Part shown: piece after piece, positions 30,604 to 45,037 of the stretch
Position numbering within the stretch: position 1 is the first letter of the stretch
How the letters are laid out: each line of letters opens with the position of its first letter
NCBI GenBank assembly: GCA_963920705.1
Contig: OY987229.1
Location: 17,861,728-17,925,727, forward strand
Origin: Odiellus spinosus
Taxonomy: Eukaryota; Arthropoda; Arachnida; Opiliones; Phalangiidae
Reading direction: 5' to 3'
DNA: 64,000 nucleotides
Made by a program: the position numbers and the translations under genes
Notes under the pieces: model-generated
Seen by the model: the letters and a program-made list of their open reading frames with translations, nothing else
Told to the model about the DNA's origin: nothing
Database searches by the model: none

Positions 30604-33319
30604 TTAAACAGCAGTAATGTGTCTGTTATTTCGATGATGAGCTCGATTTCTGCCATATTTCTGTTGCCCATCAACTTCTTTCTTGCTTACACCCTCTGCG
30701 GGTAAAGTCACACTCATACCGCCTCCGATAGGCGTCGAGATTGGTCTCATTTTGTTAGGTTTTGAACGAGCGGCTTGAATAACCGATTGGTTATTGGGTA
30801 TCATACGACAAACTGTTCCAACAGCTTTCGTACGTCCTTCTCGGAATACCATTCTCATACCTGGACGTAGATACTCTGGGTTTTTAATGAAACGAAAATG
30901 AACCACAGCTTTATCCCCAGTTCTAAGACAATCTTTAAATTAAAAATCAAGGTGTGAATTAATTAGGAATCGTCAACATAACAATAAAAATTAAAATTAA
31001 ACATCAACAATACCTTTGGACATCATTAAAATGGCTGCGGTTTGTCGGACGCTTCCACAGTGAACTAAAATTCAAAATTGATAAAAAAATTGACATCAAT
31101 ATCTATTGAATGTTGAAAAAATCTATTTTAGTACTTTAAAAACTTACCCATAGCTTGATAACGAGGACTTATTGTCGTTGGGTGATGTAAAACCAAAATT
31201 TCGCCCTCAAACTCCCAATAAGCAACAGGATTCGCATCTGGCGATACCATAACCATTCCCTTTCGAATTTCTGATCGTTTTATCTGAATTGAAAAATAAA
31301 AATAGAATCCTAAATGTTACAAAGAAATCAAAATGCTTTGTTTAAGAAAGTTTGAATTAAAAATAAAATTTAAAACACCTTTTTCAAAGAAAACGAAGCG
31401 GTTTGCCCACTATGAACTTCTTTAACGGGCATTCGTTTGCGATGAATTGATTTGATAGCGACTGGCTGAAAATGACCGATTAAATCGGGCCCTAATAATA
31501 ACGTATCATTTAACCTAATCACTCCTTTTAACGTTGTGCCTGACACTACTGTTCCGACACCCTGAAACAAATTTAAATTAGATTACCAATAATTGACAGG
31601 TCCGAACCTATACAAGATATCTGTTAAGCCAGATTCACAGAAGAGTCTTTGAAACTGTTTTTAACCCTCTTGGAAAGATTAGATTGTAGAGATCACGAGT
31701 CAAAAAAATGGAATTATTACATTGGAAAGTTTGATTTGAACATTCATAGAGGGAATTAAATCAGCTTCAAAGTGACTAGTGTGAATGTAGCTTTAGATAT
31801 ATCAGTTTTGCGCCTGAATAACCAATATTTTAAGACATTGGTAACAGTTAAACCTTGATATCGGTCAACCCTAATTACTCATAAAACTAAAGCTCTCGTT
31901 AAAAAACTTACCGGCACAGAATAAGTATCATCAATTTGGAATTCGGCTAATTCCTTATCCAAATTGGGCATTCGCGTTGTTAAGAGATTCATAAACATTT
32001 TTAATAGTTCAAGATTTTGACCCGTCACATTCGAAACTTGAAAAATGGGACATAATCTGAAAGAAATGATTACTTAATTCCGTATTATACTATTAAAAAT
32101 GTTAAATTTTACCTCTCACTAACAAAATTAGTGGCTGAAACAATCACATCATCTTCAGAATGAACGATAACAGGAATTTTACGACACCCAGGACTTTTGA
32201 GTATCCGAACGAGAAGTTTCATGGTTTCGTCTAAAACATTTACAGGACACATATCCACCTTGGTAACAACGACAAATACAGGAACGCAAAGAGCTAAAGC
32301 TAAACCTAAATGTTCTTTCGTCATACCAATCACCCCAGCGTTGGCTCCCACCTGAAATTTTTTTTTATTTTTTACGTATTTAGGTAAGACTATTGACAAT
32401 ATAATGAATATATTAATTTTTATCTCACCATTAACATGGTGAAATCAGGTACGTGTCCCGTCATACCAAAGATAGTTGTTTTTAAATAACGCTCGTGACC
32501 AGCTAGGTCGATAAAAGTTATCACTTTTGATGAAGCTTCGCAGATTTTAACCCAATCGAGTTGACCTCCGTGACTATCGGGTTTATTGACAACATTCCCG
32601 CAGCTGTCGAAACCCAAGATATCGTTTCCAACACTGGACGTTCTCCCAGATTCCATTTCATGTTTATGTCGAAAAAGTTTTTGTCGCGCGTGTCCTCTGC
32701 CATTATCCAATTCCCCGTGAGTTAAAACACCAAGTAATGTAGATTTGCCAGCGTCTACATTTCCAACGACTGCAACTCTAGTTTTTAAAGTCTCAAACAT
32801 TAGGGAAATCTAATTAAACTATGTTTAAATATGATTTCATTTATATATACCTAACTTCAGAAAAATCATGTTCCTCCGCTTTACGTCTAATCAGATATTC
32901 GGCTACTAGTCCCATTTCTCCTTTTCTTTTACGTAGTAAAACGCAATGAGCTCCTAGAGTAGTAGAGATACTCTGAAGAGTGGCTTCCGATGCTTCAAGT
33001 TCTTCTTCCGAAAGACCCTCGGAGTCATTTTCACCAGTTCCCAAGACATATATCACTTCCCCGTGCCCCAATTCTATCCTGCTTTGCAAATTTCTCACTA
33101 AAAGATCATATTGATCTTCTGAAGGTGAGACCAAGCAATTCTACATAAAACCGATACATCAACACCAATAATTTAGATAATAATGTTTGCAAATACTCGT
33201 ACCTTATTACTAATATCGGGGACTGAGTCTGTATCCTCGTTATGCCCATTATTATATGGTAGGAAAAGATCTACGACTGATTTAGCCGAAGTCGGGGTCG
33301 AATCCACGACCGCAGCCAT
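30604..33319 (-). CDS. GTPBP1: GTP-binding protein 1 (GTPBP1/AGP-1 family translational GTPase)
   Basis: Nine exons on the minus strand, in coding order: 33319-33203, 33140-32851, 32777-32429, 32351-32113, 32056-31912, 31561-31379, 31283-31148, 31064-31014, 30932-30604. The product is about 612 residues. Nucleotide-binding motifs are G1 GNVDAGKS (141-148), G3 DLAGHE (226-231) and G4 TKVD (282-285). EF-Tu-like domains follow ([30 protein letters not shown]) and a basic tail ends the protein. GTPBP1 relatives are ribosome- and exosome-associated GTPases that take part in mRNA turnover and translation elongation. N-terminal [12 protein letters not shown] is typical of GTPBP1 rather than GTPBP2. 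Exon 3 starts at 32777, giving DFSEVRVAVVGN; a longer upstream frame beginning MFETLK is intronic. The gene is divergent from the MXRA7-like gene. Confidence 0.95.
31623..31797. mobile_element. MITE-like inverted-repeat element in GTPBP1 intron 5
   Basis: The left arm contains TTAAGCCAGATTCACAGA, AGTC, TTTGAAACTG and CCCTCT. The right arm, reverse-complemented, gives CTAAAGCTACATTCACAC, AGTC, TTTGAAGCTG and CCCTCT in the same order. The arms are about 50 bp with mismatches and the total is about 175 bp. There is no coding capacity, and the ends are approximate. Confidence 0.65.
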
Positions 33320-34700
33320 TTTTTGCAATTTAATTTTAACTCTGACACGATTGACAATATTTCAAATTCAGAAATTTATATTCATTGTTCTGAAAAAATG
33401 GAGCATAAAATTAAAATTTATACATTTTCTTGAACCATATTGAATTAAAACTAAATATTTTGTTCATAATATAAGCTCAAGGTCAAAATTAGGAGCTGTC
33501 ACTAATCTAAATCTAGTAATCCTGAGACTAACCATGAATAGTGAAGTGAATACCAAATTTACAAACAATAATAATGATTTTAGGAATTTAGGACTTACCA
33601 TATGCGAAACTATAAATATGATTATGTAATCAAGCTTTCTTAACTCATTCTCACGATGGTTTCCGTTGTTAATAAAGCAACGAATATAAAAACTTTCCTG
33701 CTAAAATATTTCTATTTTTAGGTATCTACTAACCCAATACTCCCATAATAATACTCTAAAAATAATGTCAAAGAACGTACTAAGCCTTGGTTTTTACCCA
33801 GCAAAATTACAAGTTTTCTTACGTTAATATCCAAACGAAAAATGATGAAATTTTGGAAATTAACACAGGAAGCCGACGAATAACAATCACCTAATACAGT
33901 TGCCAATAGAATAAACAAATATCTTATGAAATTAACACTGAAAATGTCATAATACAAAAGTCCCTACAAGCGCGGCTTCACAGATGTTGCTTCATAAAAG
34001 CCAACGTCACTTCGCTAAGTCATAGAGAATACAGAAAAGGAGTCGCAGCTTACCCGCTCTAAAGGCGTAAATAAACGATGTTGCTCCAAAAGATCGAACA
34101 CTAGAGTTTCCGGTTAGTTGGTACAATCAGTACCGGAAATTTGTCAGTTTTGCGCGTAGAGATGCGCGTATATAGACCTAAGCTTAACTAAAGCGCACCA
34201 AAGGTGCCCCTGAGTTGCTACTCCTTTTCTGTATTCTCTATGGGTATCGAAATGATCCTATTGGATAAAAACATGTAGCCAATCACAGTTCTATTACGTT
34301 TACAAACAAAAACAACACGTGACGCAGACCCCATTAGACCTGATTAGGCCAAAAACAGGGACGAATTTTCGAAAGTCATTCGAGCGAAACATTTCGTGGC
34401 AATCGGTGTAGGTTTTATTCCGGAAAAAGAAATGATTTAACCCGTTAAATCCTTTAAATTTCCTTTTCATTCAATGTTTTTTTTATTATTTGGAAATTAG
34501 AATAAGATTTTTGTTATTCGCAAATACCTCGAGTCAGCGGGTTCCGTACGTTTGACGGCTATTTCGCTTTCTTCTTCTTGGCAACTTCGTTTATCACCCC
34601 CTAAGCCTCGGTAGCTTCAATTAATTTTTGAGCTTTTTGTTTATTTTAGTCTATTGATTTACTTAATTAGGATAAATCATTGACAATAAGATAGCCTAAA
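33320..34700. promoter_or_regulatory. Divergent promoter region of GTPBP1 and the MXRA7-like gene
   Basis: 1.38 kb separates the two start codons, so both promoters and 5' leaders should lie here. I see no clear TATA boxes. An inverted-repeat element (34021-34242) sits between them. Short open frames in the region have no recognisable content. The assignment as a shared or paired promoter is inferred from gene orientation only. Confidence 0.4.
34021..34242. mobile_element. 222-bp inverted-repeat element between divergent genes
   Basis: CATAGAGAATACAGAAAAGG, continuing AGT, starts at 34021. The same sequence ends the element in reverse complement at 34220-34242, so the 23-base terminal arms are perfect. 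The inside is relatively GC-rich, with GCGCGTAGAGATGCGCG near 34153. It looks like a short non-autonomous DNA transposon (MITE). A target-site duplication was not evident. Confidence 0.8.
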
Positions 34701-35485
34701 ATGGATAGTATCGAATCAGTAACGATGAACTTTTCCAACTCCTATCTCCTCGCCATTTCAACTTTGATAGCTGCTTCTCTTTTTGCTTTATTCTACGGTA
34801 TGTTGAAATTTGAAAAAGATTCTTTTCAAATAATTGAGTTATTTTTAATAACGCGTGCAATAGGCATTAAAAATGCGATAGACGAAGAAGAAGTTTTTGA
34901 TAAAAATGGCAAACTTATCAAAAAGAAGAAAAGTCCTGCATTTTATTTGCCATGTTCGCTAAATCAAGAATGTTTGTTTGATGATGAGGAACAGGAGGAA
35001 GAATCTGTAAGTTTTTATATATAAGATGACCACACTTATTGGGTTTGACTCAAACTTGAACCTAGAATGAAGTAAATGAAGAAAAGAGTTCATTGTCTAA
35101 GTCTGCTTTAGCGGAACAGAAAATTAAAGCACATTTAACCGCTGAAGATCTTAAAAGGGAGGAAATGTGAGTTATTCGCTCCTCATTAAACAAGATACTT
35201 ATTTTTTAATGGTAAGAACAAACTTAAATATATTAAACTTGGTGGTGGACCTTTGCTTAATCTTCTGGTGACTGGTTATGATAATCATGTTTTTGGGGAA
35301 ATATGTTTGAAAGTAATAGCAAAGCAAAGGGTTAAATTTTGGTTTTACAAATAATCTTTACTCTATATAGTGCTCGTAAACATCAATTATCCGAAATATT
35401 TAAACTAATGCAAGAACAGGGTGAAAAATTTGGAGCCACATCTTTCGAAGATGTAGAAGAACAACTAAAAATCTACAGGTTGTGA
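34701..35485 (+). CDS. MXRA7-like single-pass membrane protein
   Basis: Three exons: 34701-35006, 35066-35166, 35371-35485. The product is about 173 residues. A hydrophobic segment near the N-terminus (about 14-34, YLLAISTLIAASLFALFYGM) is followed by a charged, lysine- and glutamate-rich region. The C-terminus reads HQLSEIFKLMQEQGEKFGAT and then EDVEEQLKIYRL. This tail strongly resembles the conserved C-terminus of vertebrate matrix-remodelling-associated protein 7 (QLAAIFKLM..., EQLRLY), and the TM-acidic-basic-tail layout also agrees. MXRA7 function is poorly known. The identity rests on remembered similarity of the tail and needs a database search. The stop follows directly after the tail, so the C-terminus is complete. 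Confidence 0.75.
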
Positions 35486-35627
35486 ATGTTTTTAATATCG
35501 AGAACAGTATTAAGTGATTGAGACATAGCAAATAAATATATGAACTGTTGAAGTTATTTTTCTCATTTACAAGGCTAAATATTTAATGCATTTAAAGATA
35601 TGAATTTCTTAACTATACACCTTTATA

Positions 35628-35633
35628 AATAAA
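35628..35633 (+). terminator. Poly(A) signal AATAAA of the MXRA7-like gene
   Basis: Canonical AATAAA 143 bases after the stop codon. Confidence 0.65.
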
Positions 35634-37036
35634 AGTTTTAAATTAAAAATTATAAAAAAAGTATTTTATTAATGTATGAGAAAGTGATGATTAAAATGGT
35701 TTTTCCGGGATTCATTTTTATTTTTTATTATTATTTCTTAAGTACTTTACCTCAAGGATATTAAAGACCTTACAAAACGCAAGTTTAATAATAACACTTC
35801 CTCTCCAAGAGACTAAAAACCTGTATTAGGCTTAAAGGGAGTATGAACCAAATCCAAAAGCGTCTGCTAGCCCAAGAGACTCTGGTTTCATAACCTAACA
35901 TGCGCCTATTTATGAGTACTTTTGTTCGAAATAGTGACAGAAATGTGAACTTCACAGTCCCTTTAATATGGGATGGCGCGAAAGTGCACACAAAACAGCC
36001 GTGCTACATTCGTCAATAGGATTTTCACGTCTCCCATTGGTCAAAATCTATTTGAGACGAGAGAGTTAACGTAGTGTAACCATAGGTACAAGGGAAGATT
36101 AGTATGTTTCGTATACCTATACAAAATATTGCGCTAGTTACGTATAAACCGTTTTCCAGGAAAAAGAGAAGCCGGATTGGTTGTGATCCTGTACTGTATG
36201 TTTATTTAGTTTGAGGTAATAGATGGTATTGAAGGAAGTATGGAAATCTGGCCCTGATAGGATTTAAGCGTGTGTTTATCTATGTCTATGTAGTTTTCCA
36301 TACGTTCATTCGATTAAATCGAATACACGGTATTTCGTGCCATTATTACTTATCAGCGGGTGTAAATGCTAGATAAAATTAAACTGGCTCTTAAAAATAG
36401 AGGAAAGTTTTGGTTTCTAGCTTTCAACGCTTTGAAATTCAAGCCTGAGATGGACAGTGGAGCATTCTCACTTTCATGCAAATGAATCGGGACTTGTATA
36501 AAAAAGCCTCGGGCATTATAATCGAAAATCGAACGTCGAAATATGTTGCGTAAAAAATGACCTTGTCTCTAGTTTATTATTATGACGATGATATTCGGGC
36601 GCAAGTAGACGCGTTTTAAACAACTCAAAATGAAGTTTTAATCGAATTTAGAGTTAATTGTTCACCCCTTTTTTTTAGTTTTTATTATTCCCTATCAATT
36701 TTATTCGGATATACAAAGGTAAGTTAAAATATATCCCGGTTTTAAGCCTCGGTTTAATAGAGCGTTAAATATTTGGAAAGCCCAATAGAATAATCTCTTC
36801 TCTATTAATGTCTGTATAGATTTAAAATAAGTGACCTAAATCGAAAGTTTGACATAGTAAAACCCTCCTCAAACAGGAAAACATTTAAACTTAAATTTTG
36901 TAAGCGCGTAGAGACTAAAGAGAGAATTACTGGTTTCACTTTCTTAAGTTTCTACTTCTAGGCATAATTCTTGAAAATGTTTGTTTACATATTATGATTT
37001 ATTTGGTAAACAAAACTATATTTCATGTTTTTCTAG
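35634..37036. other. Intergenic region with candidate retm promoter and 5' UTR exon
   Basis: A TATA-like TATAAAAAAG lies at 36497-36506. A strong donor, CAAAG/GTAAGT, follows with its exon end at 36718, and an acceptor TTTTTCTAG ends at 37036 just before the start codon of the SEC14L1-like gene. This suggests a non-coding first exon of roughly 190 nt ending at 36718 and a 318-base intron. The rest (35634-36490) shows no gene. Confidence 0.4.
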
Positions 37037-37057
37037 CATAATTTTAAATATTCAACC

Positions 37058-41557
<4,500 letters not shown>

Positions 41558-41965
41558 CAACATTACCCTAAGATCAATATATTCAGCCAAATTCCTGTAA
41601 AGGCGATAAAAAACAACGATCATCCACGTAATCTCTACTCTTTAGTCTATTTTTTTCAGTTTCGCCTATCTTACTATAAAATAACCCGCTATGGTGCTGG
41701 ATATTTTTGCTAAAACTATTTTTATTTTTCTTATTTTACTTTTAGTGTTAGATTGTTAGTGCTAAAAGATTTATTTGTTTTCTTTACTTTTTCATCGCTT
41801 TCCGGTAATTATATTAGATCCTATTGTAGTCTAAGTAGGTTAAAAATATTTATGGAGATAGTTTTTAATGATGTGAAGAGTCAAATGGTGTGATATTGAA
41901 AAGGTATATTTAAAAATCAATCTTATTTCAGATACTATCTTTGAGGTTTATCGAACTAATTCAAT
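41558..41965 (+). other. Proximal 3' UTR of the SEC14L1-like gene
   Basis: No canonical AATAAA occurs in this stretch. The transcript may therefore continue through the MITE cluster to the AATAAA at 42117-42122 or the triple AATAAA cluster at 44915-44950. Confidence 0.35.
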
Positions 41966-42363
41966 TTAAAGTAGACTCGCAACCTGACTCAATTCGGATG
42001 TTGGGAATATAATCTTTATAAAATCACAAGGCTCACTTCTATAGAATAGTGAAAGAAACCAGCTTTCCCAATGAGGAAAAATGGAAAATTCCAACAGAAT
42101 TTGACCAAATACAACAAATAAAATAACCTTTATTCTACAAAAAAAGGACCAAAGACATTTTAAATTTCGTCCACTTTTGCTGAATTATTTTGGTCAAATT
42201 TAGAAGGAATTTTTCCTCATTGGGTTAGCCGATTTCTTTTGTTTTTCTATGGGTGCACATTAAAATGAAATAGTAAAACCATACATAAAAACAGCCTCGT
42301 GAACTTGGCCGGAAATCAATTTGACAAGTCCGTAATCGAGTCAGGTTGCGTGTCTACTTCAAA
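41966..42363. mobile_element. MITE with about 32-bp terminal repeats, host of a nested element
   Basis: The left end TTTAAAGTAGACTCGCAACC then TGACTCAATTCGGA is mirrored at the right end (42330-42363), which reverse-complements to TTTGAAGTAGACACGCAACC then TGACTCGATTACGGA. Between the arms lies a second, independent inverted-repeat pair (42052-42240). The outer element without the insert would be about 210 bp. No coding capacity. Confidence 0.7.
42052..42240. mobile_element. 189-bp inverted-repeat element nested in another MITE
   Basis: The left end AAAGAAACCAGCTTTCCCAA then TGAGGAAAAAT is matched by the right end, whose reverse complement reads AAAGAAATCGGCTAACCCAA then TGAGGAAAAAT. Farther in, AATTTGACCAAA is also paired. 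The element carries an AATAAA (42117-42122, plus strand), which could serve as a poly(A) signal for the SEC14L1-like transcript. Confidence 0.7.
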
Positions 42364-42630
42364 GGAAGAATGCAATCTGACAAGTGTTTTTTTATCAATT
42401 GTAGGTCTAATCCACTAGAAATAGATTTTATCTTACTCTGAATAGAGGCTTAACGGGGATCAATGGAACGTTTAATATATTGTCATTACTGAGTTTTGGG
42501 TGAAGCAAGCTTCCTTTATTTTAACAGAAATGTTTCAAACTTTTTTGCTCATTGTCCTGATATTCATTTACCGCGAGATATTAAACTCCATGGATCCTTT
42601 TTAAGCCTACCAAGTACTCTGAAGTTAAAA
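42359..42630. mobile_element. Degraded copy of the TTAAAGGGAGAATGCAA MITE family
   Basis: It starts with AAAGGAAGAATGCAATC. It contains AGGCTTAACGGGGATCAATG and, inverted, the segment that reverse-complements to GTAGGCTTAAAAAGGATCC then ATGGAGTTTAATAT. These match the inner parts of the better preserved copies at 44433-44743 and 46605-46910. The 3' terminus is not recognisable. It directly abuts the preceding element. Confidence 0.55.
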
Positions 42631-43419
42631 AAAAATATATTTTACTAGGGGATTATGAATTTAAATGATATGGTATTGATAGAAAACTACTTATCGGGCT
42701 GCATTGTATCCTTAAAAAGATTAAGATGAAATATCCGACTTAATTGAACGATACTTTAGAATGTTGTTAAGAGTATTTAGATCTAAGCCTTGGCAGAGGT
42801 ATTCTGGATAATAAGGAGTTGATTATATACCAAAGTGAAAGATTTTTTAGCCTATTTAGGCCTAGTCCTAAAGAAATTTTGAATTATGTGCGCTTCAAAG
42901 AAGGGAAGTAAATTATAAATTAATGAGAAAAAGTTGATAAGATTTTTAGCTATTTTTGCATAAAAACCAAAAAATTAAATTAATATTAACTTGCGCTATA
43001 GCTGACAATTCCTCCATATATCTTTAGTGCACACTTTTTTTAAAAAGAAGATTCCTAATTAGTTTTAAAAATGTATAAGAATTTAGAGTTTATTTTTTAG
43101 GGTTTTAGGTTTAAATGTAAATAGAAGTTAAACTACGCTATCCACATGATGCCTTAAATGAATAGATTTAAAACAAATTTTGAAAGTCACGGAAAAGGTT
43201 AAAGATAATGATTATTCGACGACGCCATTAAAATTTGAGAGATTATTGGCACTAATTGTATAAAAAATAATATTTCCCCGTATTTAACTATCAATTATAA
43301 ACTTTGATCTAAAATTTAGAAACGTGTGCGAGTACTTATTTGAATTTTCCGACACAGAGTATATTTAATAGAGTAATTTATTTGTTAAGTCTTACATTAA
43401 ACTGAAATCGGATTGTATA

Positions 43420-44060
43420 CTATAATTACTTTACTGAGTACTAGTTCTGTTAAGCCTTGCGCCACTACTATAAGATATGTGATTAAATCGAGTACTCGTT
43501 TAACGAAGTATTTCACTTCTTAAAATCTTGAAATTAATATGTTCATTGATTTAAGCAAGTACTCATTCAACTAAGCCTTTCACTACTAAAGTTCTTGCTT
43601 ATTCTATTGAGTATTCGTCCTTCTAAGCCTGACACTATTTAAGATCTTGATTAAGCAAGTGCCAAGTACTCATTTTACTAAGCCTTGCTCTACTAAACGT
43701 ATTAATTAGAAATATGCCAATTTGAATACATTCATTTTATTGAATACTAGTTTTGCTAAGCCTTGATGAAATTTCAATTGATTAAGTTTTAGTGTTAAGG
43801 TTAGCAACACACAAAGAAACTAAATTGATTTATCAAATACTCATTCTGTTAAGCCTTGCACTATTAAATCTTAAAAATTTGAATAGTTTGAGTACTCATT
43901 TTTAAGCCTTATACTAAGTTCTAGATGCAACTCTGAACATATTTACATAGATCAGTTGAGTTTTTGAGTACTTATTTTATTAAGCCTTGCACCATAACAA
44001 CTTCACAAAATTAGGAATACAATACTTAGTTTTGCTAAAAAGGACCTTGCGTCGATGAAG
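43420..44060. repeat. Degenerate repeats of AGTACTCATTTTRCTAAGCCTTG
   Basis: The paired words (G)AGTACTCRTTTT and CTAAGCCTTGCAC recur about nine times with spacings near 60-90 bases, for example around 43436, 43480, 43560, 43612, 43668, 43745, 43843, 43898 and 43975. Units are strongly diverged. GAGTACTC is itself an 8-bp palindrome. The origin (old minisatellite or nested elements) is unclear. The array lies in the possible distal 3' UTR of the SEC14L1-like gene. Confidence 0.65.
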
Positions 44061-44432
44061 AAAAAAAGGGTACTCGTGATATATTTAAATTAGTGAAGAA
44101 TTCATTTAGAAATATTCCATACATTTACTAAATCACTCCAAACTATTTCCAGAGTATCCAATTTCGAGTACTCGCACACTCAAATCTAAATTTTGGAACT
44201 TATATATAGCATAATCATTTTTTAGAGATTAGATGAAAATTTTAAAAATACCTAACATGAAAATTCTAAAAAAAATAGACTTCTGTAGATTTAAAATTTA
44301 TAGAACACCCTATTTTATAGTAAAAACACCCCCAATATTTTAAAATCTTGAAAATTTTAAACCAAACTATAAAAAACAAGGAAACACCTTAAAATTCAAT
44401 CATTCCATAATATATTATGAAAAATTGGTAAA

Positions 44433-44743
44433 TTAAAGGGAGAATGCAACAACAAATTATCTATCGATTCCTTATCCACTCAACAAAGTTGAATCTAGAA
44501 ATCAATTGTTCAACTTACTTGGAAAGTAGGCTTAACAAGCATCCATGGAGTTTGATATAGAGACTCAAGTAACCGAGCAAAAGCATGGCTTGAAAAGTTT
44601 CAAATATCAAACTGATTGGATTATTGTTAAGCCAACTTTCCCGAAAAGTTTCTAGCTTTAATTTGTTGAAATTTTTTAATAGCAGATTAGGAAAATTTAA
44701 AGAATCGATAGAAAATCTCTTGTAAGGTTGTATTCTCCCATAA
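44433..44743. mobile_element. 311-bp MITE, TTAAAGGGAGAATGCAA family, copy 2
   Basis: The left end TTAAAGGGAGAATGCAAC is paired with a right end whose reverse complement is TTATGGGAGAATACAACC. Inwards the arms share CTATCGATTC. The internal AAGTAGGCTTAACAAGCATC matches copy 3 (46605-46910) and the degraded copy at 42359. No open frame. Confidence 0.8.
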
Positions 44744-44914
44744 GAATGGCATTTAAGTTATTTATCAGGTGTACCTGAATAGTATAGAGAGATTAAAAAT
44801 TGTCTTAACGAGTAGTAATTAGATTAAATTGTAGCTAATAGAGACTGAATTTGTAAAATTATTTAAAAAAAACTATAGCCATAACACGATATCTTCCATT
44901 GTTAATTTTAGATT

Positions 44915-44950
44915 AATAAAAACTGAACTGAATAAAGTCTGTCTAATAAA
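44915..44950 (+). terminator. Three AATAAA signals, candidate distal 3' end of the SEC14L1-like gene
   Basis: AATAAA at 44915-44920, 44931-44936 and 44945-44950 on the plus strand. Such clustering about 90 bases before the 3' end of the convergent GTF3C3 coding region suggests a real polyadenylation zone. It implies a 3' UTR of about 3.4 kb if it belongs to the SEC14L1-like gene. Confidence 0.4.
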
Positions 44951-44976
44951 AGTCACTAATTATCTATGAATGATCA

Positions 44977-44982
44977 TTTATT
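44977..44982 (-). terminator. Poly(A) signal AATAAA of GTF3C3
   Basis: TTTATT on the plus strand, hence AATAAA on the minus strand, 56 bases downstream of the GTF3C3 stop codon. Confidence 0.6.
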
Positions 44983-45037
44983 TTAATGCATTTATACAAA
45001 ATAAGTTACGTCGTCAATCAAACATTACATTGTACAG

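Noticed and set aside
32778-32800. N-terminal extension MFETLK before the GTPBP1 G domain
   Set aside because: The acceptor TAG ending at 32778 joins in phase to give DFSEVRVAVVGN, as in known GTPBP1 proteins, so the extension is intronic.
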